NCBI RefSeq assembly: GCF_037038585.1
Contig: NC_092520.1
Span: 146,815,104 to 146,879,103, forward strand
Source of the DNA: Patagioenas fasciata
Lineage: Eukaryota > Chordata > Aves > Columbiformes > Columbidae
Direction of reading: 5' to 3'
DNA: 64,000 nucleotides
Positions 1-11,745 of this stretch are shown here, one piece after another. Each line of letters begins with the position of its first letter. Positions within the stretch are counted from its first letter, which is position 1. The notes beneath the pieces were generated by a model. It was not told the DNA's origin, searched no databases, and saw only the letters and a program-made list of their open reading frames with translations. A program made the position numbers and the translations under genes.

Positions 1-2356
1 TATTCCTTCTTTTAATGGGTGGTGAATGGTTTCTACTCATGGAAGAGGCTGGGACCATTTCTCCACTGGTGATTATGGCAGGTTTATCAGCAAAATAACC
101 TGCACACTCCTCTTGCTAGATAAGTCACACTGTAAGTTATTTTGCTGCAGTCATACTGTACCTGACAGATTACTTGCAGAAAGGTCCAAGTGTCCTCTCA
201 GATCCATTGCCATACGTTCAGTGTTTTCTAACTACATTGATAACTGATTTGAACAGTGAAAAAAAGAACACCTTTGGTGCCTCCCTAGCAAGCATAGACT
301 CCTTGCTGTTCACAAGGCAAATAAAATCCTCAGGTTTCCTAACTTCCGGACACTTCTCTATTTCTTAATGCAAACCTGAGTTTACCTTGAGTGGATGTCA
401 GAGGCGATCTTTAGGACAGCTCCTTAGAGAACCACATGTCAAAATGCCAACAACAAACCAACCAACCAACCAACCAACCAACCAACCAACCAACCAACCA
501 ACCAACACACCCCATGACAAACCCAAAACTTTAAACCCATAAAAACCCTCAGGAAACAGATGAAACCTTCACTCAGAACAGTCTCCCTGCAGAGCCACTG
601 GAAGTGTGATACTCACTTTTATATGATTAGATCAAACATTATATGATAAAAACATATATTAGACCCATGTTAGCCTAGAATTTCCTGTTTTCTTCAGATA
701 TGCAATCTCTGAATTTAATTCTGGAAGTCTTTAATCTCAAGTGCACAAAAGAAGCAGAATAAGAATAAATCCCAGATGAGAATCTGCCTTCCTCACCCTA
801 AAGTGAAGAACACTTGGCACTGAACCACAGTAGAACTTGCACATAATCTGGTAGCAGAGAAAACATTGCTTTGACACAATATAGCCTATATGAAATTTGG
901 AACAGCACAAGAGGAGATGGATACAAAAAGGTTGCATAACAGAAAACTGTTAAAACAAGCTGTTATTTCTCTGGAAAAGCAATAGGCAATCAGCCTGCAA
1001 GTTACTGATCCATTAAAAAGACAAATCATTTTTAGTGAAATTATTTGAAGAGATTTTCGTTGAATCTTCTCTCCCAGAACTCCTCACACCCTGCCCCCAC
1101 CCAGCTCCACTCCCCAAACCTTAATTTTCTGGAACATACAAGAAGATTAGTGCATAAAGGAGAGAACATCTGCTTCTTTTCATCAATAAACTAAAGATGG
1201 TTTCCTCTATACAGAAGATTGCAGTCCTTAAGATTTGAGACTGTGTTTGTTATTTAATGAAAGCAGGCAATAATCTAACAGGGCATTATTTCCTTTTAAA
1301 ATGAATGACTGAAGTTGTATTGTCAATCAGTTATCTTGCTTTATTCCTCTAGCACATGGGACAGTATGCAGGGGTAGTGGAGTAGTTCAGGTAATCCTCA
1401 CATGATTTCAATCTTCTCTTTTTTCTGGCTTTAACAGGTAAGCTCTCCCATATGGTCAGCAGTATTTTGATATAGTTTCAACCAGGATTTTGTTTTGTTT
1501 TGCTCCTGGAATATCAGGGTGATCTCAGGTGTCAAGGCACTATTTTAACACAGGCAGTGCTGGAAAAATCCTGTGGGAAACAAATTAATCTCTGGTACTT
1601 TCCATTGACACTTTGTTGCTATGATTATATGGTTGTAGATTACAAACTCTTTCCTTTTCTGAGGTTTGGCATTGTTAGGGTAATGAAATAACACCATAAA
1701 AACTCAAGAGCAAGCCTGCTTCTTGAGTCTTGATTTCCCAACTCTTACACTACTGTTAACCTCAACTAGAGGAAATGATGATGTTTGCACTTTGCCTTCT
1801 TAGACTGTTGCATTCATATGGTGAACATGTTCACTAAAGGCAGGAAGATCTTTTACACATAAGCAAGGAAAAACTGGAGCTGTCCCTCTCATAGTTTGAT
1901 TTCTGCAGCTGAGGATTTAAAGGTGCATAATGTCTGAAAATTTATTATTAAACCCACCTGTCCAAGATCCAATGAAGTGTATGGTATCACTATCAGGCAT
2001 TCACTACTTCAGTCCAGAAACTATTTTTTCCATTCTTCCCTTTAGCTAGGACAAATAGATAAGCCAAAGAGAGAACCAAAGTTATGAGGGTTTGGATAAA
2101 TGCATCCCTACTACCTTTCTCAGAGAATCAGAGACAACAGGACTGAAAGAGATTCTAAGTATCATTTTACCACATATCTCTTCTGAATTAGGAACTATTC
2201 TTTCTAGACTGCTTTTGATAGATGTTAGTCTGCTTTGTCCTTGGAAACCTCTGGCAATTGAGACATCTTGTTTTTTCCACACAGACTATTTCAGACTCTT
2301 CCTATTCTTACCATTAAAAAAGGACCTCTGACTTCTAACCTGTATTTATTTTCATA
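1..2356. other. Non-coding stretch with one (CCAA)n repeat
   Basis: AT-rich intergenic DNA. Open frames here are under 80 codons, have no recognisable domain and lack splice-linked neighbours. The only structure I can support is the CCAA tandem repeat near position 480. Confidence 0.6.
455..505. repeat. (CCAA)n microsatellite
   Basis: About eleven near-perfect tandem copies of the tetranucleotide CCAA, bounded by ordinary AT-rich sequence. The length is probably polymorphic. Confidence 0.95.
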
Positions 2357-2487
2357 AAATCACAGAGATATTCAGGTGGGAAGGGACTTCTGGAAGTCTG
2401 TAGTATAACCTTCTGCTCAGACCAGGGACAACTTGAAAGCTAGATCAGGCTGCACAGGGCTTTCTCCAGTGGAACTTTGAAAAACAG
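2357..2487 (-). mobile_element. CR1 LINE 3' fragment
   Basis: On the plus strand this reads as the reverse complement of a CR1 3' end: a diverged AATCACAGA start, then the 'gggaagggac' block, then a diverged copy of the conserved stretch that includes 'agctagatcaggctgc'. The element is therefore on the minus strand, with its 3' end at the low coordinate. It is short, old and contains no coding frame. Confidence 0.75.
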
Positions 2488-3979
2488 GTGAGTTTCATTA
2501 TGAGTCTTATTTTTCTCATATCTCATTGGAATTTCTTTTGCTGTGAACTATGTCTGTTTCTCCCTAGTCTATCACTGTGTACCTTCAAGAAAGAAGAACG
2601 TGACCCTTTGTTCTCTGCAACCACCCAATAGGTAAGAGGAGATGAGCAATAATATCCCAGGAGATAAACAATAATATCCCTCTTAGCTTTTTCTTCTCCC
2701 AGATGAACAAACCCAGCTCCCTTATTCTCTCCTCCCACATAATAAATCATCCTGCTGTTCCTCTGCTGGTCTTGCTTCCATTCACAGATGTCTTCCAGCA
2801 TTCATCCGACTTCCAAAATTCCCCAAAACGATATTACCTTCCACTTTGCCTGACATGAAAACCATCCTTACACTTTTCCTCTCCAAACTAAGCAAACCCA
2901 ACTATTTCATTTTTACATGGAAGGCATGTTTTTTGAGCCTCATTCGTTTTGTTCACATGGGGACTTCTTCCAATCTGTGCTCATTTTCCTAGACCTGGAG
3001 ACAAGGTGCACCAGCCAAGATCATGTTTATGTTCAATATGGAGGAAGGATTATTTCCAGGATATTTCATTCAACATTGTTATTTATACAAGCTAGGGTAA
3101 ATTTAAATTTTTCTATTGTTGTATGATTTTGCAGATTCACAGTCACTTTGCACCCCAATGTAACTCTTTGGTCCTCTTCTACAGAAACATTGTTTCACTC
3201 TTTTCCAGCTTGCATTTAGATTAAAATTGTCAACTATATGAGTTTAAGTCCACAGACATTTCCTTGTTGAATTACATCCTATTTTTTTTATCTTTTTCTC
3301 CAGACCTGCAAAGGTTGCTTCAAATTTCAGTATGATTCCCCAAGCTGCTTGTACTTCTGCAATTTCTGCTTCTCTTGATTAAGTTGACTCGTTACTTTTA
3401 CCCTAGCTTACTCAGCTGCACATCTCAGAGATAGAATGGTTCTCCCAAGAAAGAAGTGCTTGTACACAAATCTACAATTCTCCTCCTTTTACTCAAAGTT
3501 CACTATTCAGGACTGCAACAAAGAAATACTTTCTTTCACTACAGAGCTGGGAACAGAATTTGAAACAAATGCTTGCATTTCCACTGCACTTTTCACATCA
3601 ACTTTATGAATAACATTTGTTTGTTCTGCAATTTCATATCTACAAAAGTATGCACTGGAACTGGTGACCTTTAACTATTTACCTACTGACACCATGTAAC
3701 CAATGTATTTTACACGTGCTCTACTGCATAGTCTGGTAGCACTTACTCTACGTAAGTATGTCTTCTATTAACACCATGATGTTCAAGAACTCCCACTCAG
3801 CTCAGACATGAGTTGGACGAACCTGCTTCTCAGAAAATAAATCTGTATTAAATCTGCCCACCCCTCTAAAAGCTACAGGTTCTTCTTAGAGTCTTCAGAA
3901 GAAACAAAAGAATCCCTTTGTTTTGTTATCAGGGAGAGGGTATTGACAACACCTCTTAAAAACAAAGAAAGAAAAAACA
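2488..3979. other. Non-coding stretch, nothing recognised
   Basis: AT-rich sequence with only short random frames. A 12-base direct repeat (caataatatccc) occurs twice just upstream of 2680. No gene or transposon could be identified. Confidence 0.5.
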
Positions 3980-4132
3980 GGGAAGAGGTAGATTCCCCAA
4001 CACTGGACACTTTTAAGGTTCAGCCGGACAGGATGCTGGGCCATCTTGTCTAAATCATGCTTTTGCCAAGAAAAGTTGGACCAGGTAGGCTTTGTGGTCC
4101 CTTCCAACCTGGTATTCTATGATTCTATGATT
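3980..4132 (+). mobile_element. CR1 LINE 3' end
   Basis: Plus-strand CR1 3' end. The sequence matches the familiar 'ggatgctgggccatcttgtc' block, then 'cccttccaacctggtattc', and ends in two copies of the octamer TTCTATGA. The copy is 5' truncated, as is usual for CR1. The remnant has no useful coding capacity. Confidence 0.88.
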
Positions 4133-7100
4133 TATTTTAAAATTTATTCTTAAAAATAAAGTTTGCTAGCACCCTAGAACCACTAGAACTGCTCTACACT
4201 TTTAAACTTTACATATCTGAAAACGAATACCTTTGACCTCTACTTGATATATTCTTGGCACCTGCTTCAAAATCCATTGAAGTCAGTGGACTTGGAGGAA
4301 GAGGGAAAAATGTGAATGTACATGGGTCAAAAAGAACTTGGAGGAAGAGGGAATATGAGCCTGCATAGGCAGAAAAGGTCCACTTACTGATTCCAGGTTT
4401 AAGTCACAGAGGAAAAATTTGAACAAAAAAACCAGAGTCATTTTGCATTCCAGCTATTACTACTGCATACCCATTTTACAAAAAATATTTGATGATTATT
4501 TAAAATAGCAAAAAAACCCCACCGCAAAACAGTGTATCAGAAAGGTATCAGCCCAGTTACACACTTAGTCTGATTGCAGGGTCCCTTCTCTATACTCAGC
4601 TTGACAGTCTGAGAACAATGAGAAACACTATGATTACAAATCCTCGATGTATTTTACACCTATTTCACTGGGGAATGAAAATGCTTCAGAGCAGTCATTC
4701 CAGAGAATATCCTATAATGCTGTTTTCTGGCTATGGGGCCTCTTTCTAATTATTTTTTACATTCTGAAGGCAGGCAGATTTCCTTTCAGTGGCATGCACT
4801 GACTACACAGACTCTTTCACAGAGTAGAAGACAAAGTTCCCCATACCCTTCTTTTTGTCTGCCTTTCTCATTGTATTCCCACAATTTGTACCCCTACCTA
4901 GCTGCTTCATTAAGTTCTCTGTTTCCCCGACCTCCACCCCCCCATCACTTTGAGGTTAAGCTTATTAATGTTTTGACTGTTTGTCTTCCAGGAATACATA
5001 GTACCTACACTTTCCAGCCCATGGCACTGGATATTGCAGTGGAAATTTCACCCTCACACAGGAAATCAAAGAGCAGGCATGTGGCCTTTGCCAAGAGTCA
5101 TTTCTGCAGAGACAATTTTGGGGGCCCTGTTGCCCCATAGAACTAAAATTGGTACCTTTCAGCAGCTCATGATTTTACTTGAAAGGGAAGAAAAAAACAG
5201 AGTTGTTGAGAAAAGTTTCCCAAGCGAACCTTAAGACTCGGAAGGCAAAGAAAGAAGGTTCTTTTTTAAAATAAAAACTGCTATAAACTATAACACTAAA
5301 AACTGATGGAATTGAGATAAATTTAGTGTGGATTCATCCCTGAGAAGTAACTTGTCCTGGTATGTGAGCTTTTGAAGCTGTCTTCACTGGACTCTATAGA
5401 GGAGTAAACAGAATGGCATGTATCTCACTGTATACGTGCTCTTACATGGGAAAATTGAATTTAATCCCCAGAATTCCAGCTCTCCAAATTCTGTTCCTAG
5501 GCAGGCAGTTGCTTTTAGAAAAATCTCTTATCTTCTAGCAGGACAAGGAGAAAACAGCATTAACTGCAAGTGACCAGAAGCAAAGCTTCTGCTTCGAACA
5601 CTGAATGCTTTGAGCTGTTTCAAAAATCTGACTTCTGGTTAAGTGTTATATGAGCAAAGAAGAGTGGACAAGAGAGAAGGGAAAGAAATCAGAAATTACA
5701 GGGCTGATTAGGGATCTAAACAGACCTCTTTTTGTCCCTGACTCTTTTTAAAGTCCTTTTATGGCTTTCGAGTTGAAAAAACAACATACATGACAAAACA
5801 CATCTACCTTGCCAGATGAACTCAATGAGTCAAGAACTTTACATTTGTAATATTTGTTTTCCATCTTTCAGTGCTCTGCTGGCTGTCAAACTAATGCACA
5901 TTTGATGGTGCATGAAGCAAATCACTGGAGAGAAAGAGGAAAGAGCCACTGAGGTCACATATCCTGCAGCTAATGTAAGGTCAGATTTTTGTTTTGTCAG
6001 GTCAAGTTTTCTTCATGTTGTAATCAGTTCAATCTCTTTGGCCTAGAATCCTCTCTCACTCGCCTGATGTGAACTGGACTAACTTATCTGAAGACCAGCT
6101 CTAAATTTTCAGTGTGATAAATAAAGAGAAAAGTTTTTTCCACTGGTCCTTACTTTGTGCATATATTTGCACTTACACAGATTGAGTGCAACTTTGTAGT
6201 TTTTCACAGTAATTTCATATTTGCATACCATCAGATAGTATTAGGATGCAGAACTATCTAAATTTAATGCTGTGTGAAAAAATAATTGTTGTCAGGCCAC
6301 CTTGACCACCAAATATTAGAAGGGAACCACAAGCATTTAATCTAAGTTTCACAGCAACAGATGTAAAGATTATTTTCATAAACATCTAAGTGTGAAATGC
6401 AAAGAGTAAAATCCACAGAGACGGGGAAATTTCATGGGATACAATAATATGACAGCATACACAATCAGTGATTATATAGATTTTTAAAAATGAAATATCT
6501 TTTCTTACATTTTAAGAAGAAAATATAAATAACTACAATAAAAAAGAAAAAATAGAATTTGAAAGATATTATGAGGGGCTAAAGGACAATTTTTTGGGAA
6601 AGCTGGAGCTTTTTCAGGTGGGAATGTTTGCATAAACAGAGTTCACTATTGGAACACTGTCCTGGTGCCAGACTGTCCTTAATTCAACCTACATAAGGGA
6701 ACAAGATGCAATCACACTGTGTTATTTTAATATACATATACTAAAAGCATTTCTGTTGCTTCATTTGTGATCAAGATAATTCTTCCGACTTGTTAGAGCT
6801 CAAAATAAAACGAGGTCCAAATTAGATCAATGCTGCTTCAAGGAAATTGTGTTATTTGCCTGAGTGATGTTCTGTGGTATCTGAAATATCAAAATAAACA
6901 TTCAAGTACTGATAGATACCTTATCTCCCATTAAGCTTTCTGGCAATAGAGAAACAAACACAAGGGCTATAATACTAGGGGGAGGCACATCAGAGCTGTT
7001 ACCTCAGTAGGGCTGGTATTGGTTTAATCCTGTTCATTATTCTTAACTCTAACACAAGTCTCAGCTGTTTCATGGTTTTCCTCCTGATATTGCATTGACA

Positions 7101-9064
7101 AACACACTCTGAGATATGGGATGCTTATTTATTCTAATTTAGGGTATCTGGGGAATTGTATCACTGGAAGGGAATTATGTTATTCCTAGAATGGAGATGA
7201 GAAATATGAGACTACTCTCCTCACAGTTTATTCTTCATATTTCCACACCATTCTTCCAGCACAGTTAGGTCAGCATGTTCAGTGTAGGATGTGTTTTTCT
7301 ATGGTTTCCAATGAATTGCTGGAGATGCTTTGAGACTATAAGGACAGAGGAAAGTCTACAAAAAAGCTGACAGGAATCCTTACTCTGAGCCACAGAAAGC
7401 TGACCACACACACCAGACCAGATCATCTTCCACAGTAGAATAAATGCAGACCTTATTTACTCTCAGTTTCTGTCTTGATCATCACTATAGTTCTCTCAGT
7501 CTTTAATATCCTGGCAAATAGGACATGTCTCATGCAATTCTGAGCAGAAAAGGAGCTAGTGGAAAAATTTAGAACAATGTTCTGCTGAATGACATACTTT
7601 GGGTGAATGAAAATGTTTCAACCAATGTAAGAGTAAAGTTTTGTTTCACCTTCTTATTTGATTTATATGACAGTACAAACAAGATTATTTAAGTGTAACC
7701 ATAATTTCATACATATTCTGTTCAGGGCAATCTGTGTTTCATTTCAGCTATGAAAAAAAAAATTGCTACCTTATAAAATATTTCAGTTCCTTTCTTAAAG
7801 TATTTTTAATTCTGTTCTAAATTTGGGACAAAATGTAAGGGGAAAAAATCAAAATATGAGAAATAAGAATTTTGCAAGTGATATGAAAAGTGACTGTCTA
7901 TAAACAACTATTATGCATCAATCCATTTCAGGAGGAGAAAAGTTTCTTAAACAGTCTGTGTTTTAAGTAATACACACTGTCATGTGCCTCACAATCAGAA
8001 ATTTACGTTGGAATGGAGCTGAAGTTTTTACACTTTTTCTAGAGTCTTTTAAAAGTGATTACATGAGTAATGCTGCTCTTGAGTGAAGCTGCTTTTTACA
8101 ATTTCTTTCAGGAAATATCAAGAAAACTGCTCTCAATAACATGGCTACTTGAGACTACAGAGACAAACTTCCTGTATGTCCTATGGCTTTTTCACTTAAG
8201 ATATCATCAGCAGAATCCAGTTCAGAGATACTAATATCAATTGTACTCAGGCATTTTACTGAAAGGAAAAGGCTCATGGAATCAATCCACTCTATGAAAG
8301 ATAACACTGTGTCAGCATCAGCCTTTTAATTCACTGGTATCAATTCATTAGCTGTAACTTTTCTCCCAACACAGTCTGTTGAGATAAATCCTAGCGTTGT
8401 GTATGCAACTCTGTGTTAGCTCTTCTTCACCTTCTTATTTTAAAAGCCAAGAGACCACCGTTGCAGATGCAGAATTACAAGACAGTGTGCACTAGGTATT
8501 AATAGCTGATATGCATTTACTTAAATATGTACTGATACCTATGCAAGCCCTTTCAGTAGGCAGACACAGTGCACAGTACAGCTCTACTTCTGGGTGTTCA
8601 TTGACGTAAGATAGTATGTTTGAAATAGGTAACAGGTGGTTTCACTCAGAAAATGTACACTAATAAATGTGCACTTTTATTTGTGTTCAGGGAAAGTCCT
8701 CTGTGGGAAACACCTTCCCTAATAACCATGAAGCCCTAGATGACTTGAACATCAGGCTTTTTTTTTTCCAAAAGTTGTGTTGAAGAGATTCACTTCGGAA
8801 TACCAATTGGTGTAAATTTTCCCACTTTCCATTTCTCTTGCATGCATTGTTTTGTGACTAGCAGGGCCACATTTTCAGCACAAAGCAGAGAGACCATAGT
8901 GCTGTCTAATTCAGAGCATCTCATAGCAAAGATAACTACTATGGCACCATGGCTACAGAAAACTGTGAACTTCCACAGGGTTTGCCATAGCAGCCTTAAA
9001 CCACAGGACTGAACAGTTTAAAGAAACAGAAACTCAGTGTGATTTCCACTTCACCCTATATCTA
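4133..9064. other. Non-coding stretch of about 4.9 kb
   Basis: No gene was recognised. The largest frame (4733-5140, plus strand, 135 codons) is low-complexity Ser/Pro-rich sequence with no domain. A 16-base direct repeat (cttggaggaagaggga) occurs twice between 4285 and 4360. The remainder is AT-rich and shows no transposon signature I can identify. Confidence 0.55.
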
Positions 9065-9300
9065 CTTAGGTGTTGTGAGGTTCAAGCCGGTGATCAAGAA
9101 GTGTTTCACCAAGAGGTAGCACAGCCCTGGAACAGATGACCCAGTAAAGTGATTGAAACTCCAGCCTTGGAGATTTTCAAGACTTGGATAGAGACAGCTG
9201 TCGTTGATCTAATCCAACATTGATACAAGCCCTGTTTTGAAGCTGACCTCCAGAAGACTTTTCCAATCAACCAGTCTGTGATTTTCTGATACTTACACAT
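9065..9300 (+). mobile_element. CR1 LINE 3' fragment, degraded
   Basis: Plus-strand remnant of the CR1 ORF2 C-terminus. It translates in pieces to a diverged version of the '..WNR..EV.E.P.LEIFKTW' region, then shows a degraded 3' untranslated part ('gacctccagaagacttttcc') and ends near a diverged TCTGTGATTTTCTGAT tail. Stops and indels break the frame. Confidence 0.8.
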
Positions 9301-9941
9301 AGACTTAATAAGAACTGTTTTATACTTTTGGTATCAATATACAAAAAGGTAAAGTCAATTAAGCAGTCTGCTTGCTGACTTGCAAGGCACTCACACGCCC
9401 ACTCTATTTTTGTGTTAACAGGCTGAGAAAAGAGATCTCACTGGCCTGTTCACATCATCTGTGAACTACACTATAAAAAATTATTTACCTATTTATAAAA
9501 TTCACAGATCGAATACCTTACTACTCTATATGCACTGAGGTTCAGTGCTTCAATTACTTCTTTTTTTTTTTTTTTAGAGGTATTCCCTATCACTTTCTTC
9601 CCCACCATACAAACTTCTTTAAAACCTCTTTCTCCATGCCTTTCATACCTTCCTTATAAGGATGTGAGAAGCCTCTGGAGCACCCCATCCCTTTCGGAAT
9701 TTGCTACATTTATTTGCTAAAGATGGATTGTGCTATATTTGGCGTTCACTTCTACACAGAAAAAAGTGAAGTGTCACATCACCTGAGAATAGCTTCAATT
9801 TAATCAAAGCACCTTCTTCAGAACAGACCTGCCAGGTCTCTATGTCCAAGTAGAGAACAAGAGAATATTCTTATCTCATTTTCATCTGATGCACCTGCTT
9901 ATCATATATCCCAATTTCTTGGCCTTCAGTCTTGGCAATAT
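9301..9941. other. Non-coding spacer
   Basis: AT-rich spacer between two CR1 copies with a short poly-T run near 9570. Nothing else was recognised. Confidence 0.5.
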
Positions 9942-11005
9942 AATCACAGAATCACAGAATGGTAGGGATTGGAAGGGACCTCAAAAGTTCATCTAGTCCA
10001 ATTCCCCTTCCAGAGCAGGAACACATAGATGAGGTTACACAGGAAGGCATCCAGATGGGTTTTGAATGTCTCCAGAGTAGACTCCACAACCTCCCTGGGC
10101 AGCCTGTTCCAGTGCTCTGGCACCCTCACTGTGAAGAAGTTTCTTTTCAAATTTAAGTGGAACCTCTTGTGTTCCAGTATGAACCCATTACCCCTTGTCC
10201 TACCGTTGGTTGTCACCGAGAAGAGCCTGGCTCCATCCTTGTGACACTCACCCTTTACATATTTATAAACATTAATGAGGTCATTCCACAATCTCCTCTT
10301 CTCCAAGCTAAAGAGACCCAGCTCCCTCAGCCTTTCCTCATAAGGGGAGATGCTCCACTCCATCATATTTGTGGCTCTGCGCTGGACTCTCTCCAGCAGT
10401 TCCCTGTCCTTCTTGAACTGCGAGTCCCAGAACTGGACATAATATTCCAGATGCGGTCGCACCAGGGCAGAGTAGAGGGGAAGGAGAACCGCTCTCGACC
10501 TACTAACCACCACCTTTCTAATATATCCCAGGCTACCATTGGCCTTCTTGGCCACAAGGGCACAGTGCTGTTGCTCATGGTCATCCTGCTGTCCACCAGG
10601 ACCCCCAGGTCCCTTTTCCCTACACTGCTCTCTAACAGGTAATAACTCCAACTTATACTGGAACCTGGGGTTGTTCCTGCCTAGATGTAAGACTCTACAC
10701 TTGCCTTCGTTATATTTCATTAAATTTTTCCCCGCCCAACTCTCCAGCCTGTCCAGGTCCCGCCGGATGGCAGCACAGCCTTCTGGCATGTCAGCCACTC
10801 CTCCCAGCTTGGTGTTATCAGCAAACTTGTTGTTAGTAGACTCTATTCCCTCATCCAAGTTGTTGATTAATATATTGAATAATATTGGTCCCACTACAGA
10901 CCCTTGAGGCACTCCACTAGATACAGGCCTCCAACTAGACTCTGTGCCACTAACCATGACTTCCTGGCTTCTTTCCTTCAGCCAGTTCACAGTCCACCTC
11001 AATAC
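9942..11005 (-). pseudogene. CR1 LINE with partial reverse transcriptase (5' truncated)
   Basis: This minus-strand CR1 element retains roughly the last third of ORF2 in one open frame of 337 codons (11002 down to 9989). Visible reverse-transcriptase landmarks are [17 protein letters not shown], followed by the catalytic box, which reads FADN instead of the expected FADD, so a metal-binding aspartate is changed. Further on are the CR1-typical [15 protein letters not shown] and [10 protein letters not shown] blocks and the [11 protein letters not shown] end. Between about 10645 and 10560 the expected residues appear in another frame ([15 protein letters not shown]), so two compensating indels leave the frame open. 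The 3' end at 9942 carries two CACAGAAT octamers. It is not a functional transposon. Confidence 0.9.
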
Positions 11006-11470
11006 TCAATCATAATCTATTATTACCCCATATTCCATCCATACTCTTTCATGTGTTTCTGATTTTATTTAGACTATAGCTCTTAAGAGGATCACTTTTG
11101 AAATATTTTCCCTTATGCTTACCCTGAACACTGTGAGAATCACAATAAAAATTATAAATTCCTAAACTAGACAACCACAAGTGTAAAGATCCTTTTATGA
11201 CTGAGCTTCATGCTTTGGAGAGTGGATCAGAAGATAATTAGCTATATTTTATTCTTGAAACCTCCTTATATCATGAATAAAGCTGCGAGGAGGAATTTCT
11301 GTTCTTTTTTGCGCCACCCTGGAGTTCTTCAGGACATACATCACTATAATAGGGGAAGTGTTCATCTCAGTGGAAGACAAGATATTTTGTTTTACTAGCA
11401 ATTTATATAGACAGAGTCAAGGAAGTCAGATTTTCAGCTGTCACATTTACTTAGCCACACTAACCTGGAC

Positions 11471-11491
11471 TGCTAGTTTTAAAAACTAGCA
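11471..11491. repeat. 21-base near-perfect palindrome
   Basis: Arms tgctagtttt and aaaactagca are exact reverse complements around a single central A. It could extrude as a small cruciform, but no function is implied. Confidence 0.7.
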
Positions 11492-11640
11492 TTAACTGTT
11501 GCCTTTCTTTTTCCCATCAGATCTTGTTCATATTCCACACAAAAAGCCTGTTAGATGATCACTTAGTGATAAAAACTGCCTCTATATATGCATCGCTAAC
11601 TGCATCCTGGTGTCTTAAAGTGTTTTAAACAGATATTGAA

Positions 11641-11745
11641 AACAAACGAACAAATAAACAACAACAACAACAACAAAAAAAACCCCACACACAAAAAACA
11701 AAAACAAAACCAAAACAAAACAACAACAACAACAACAAAAAAGAA
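11641..11745. repeat. CAA/CAAAA-rich simple repeat
   Basis: Interrupted tandem CAA and CAAAA units over about 105 bases. On the minus strand it reads as G/T-rich low-complexity codons, so frames crossing it are not genes. Confidence 0.9.

Noticed and set aside
4733-5140. 135-codon plus-strand frame
   Set aside because: Ser/Pro/His-rich low-complexity translation in ordinary intergenic DNA with no homologous family recognised.
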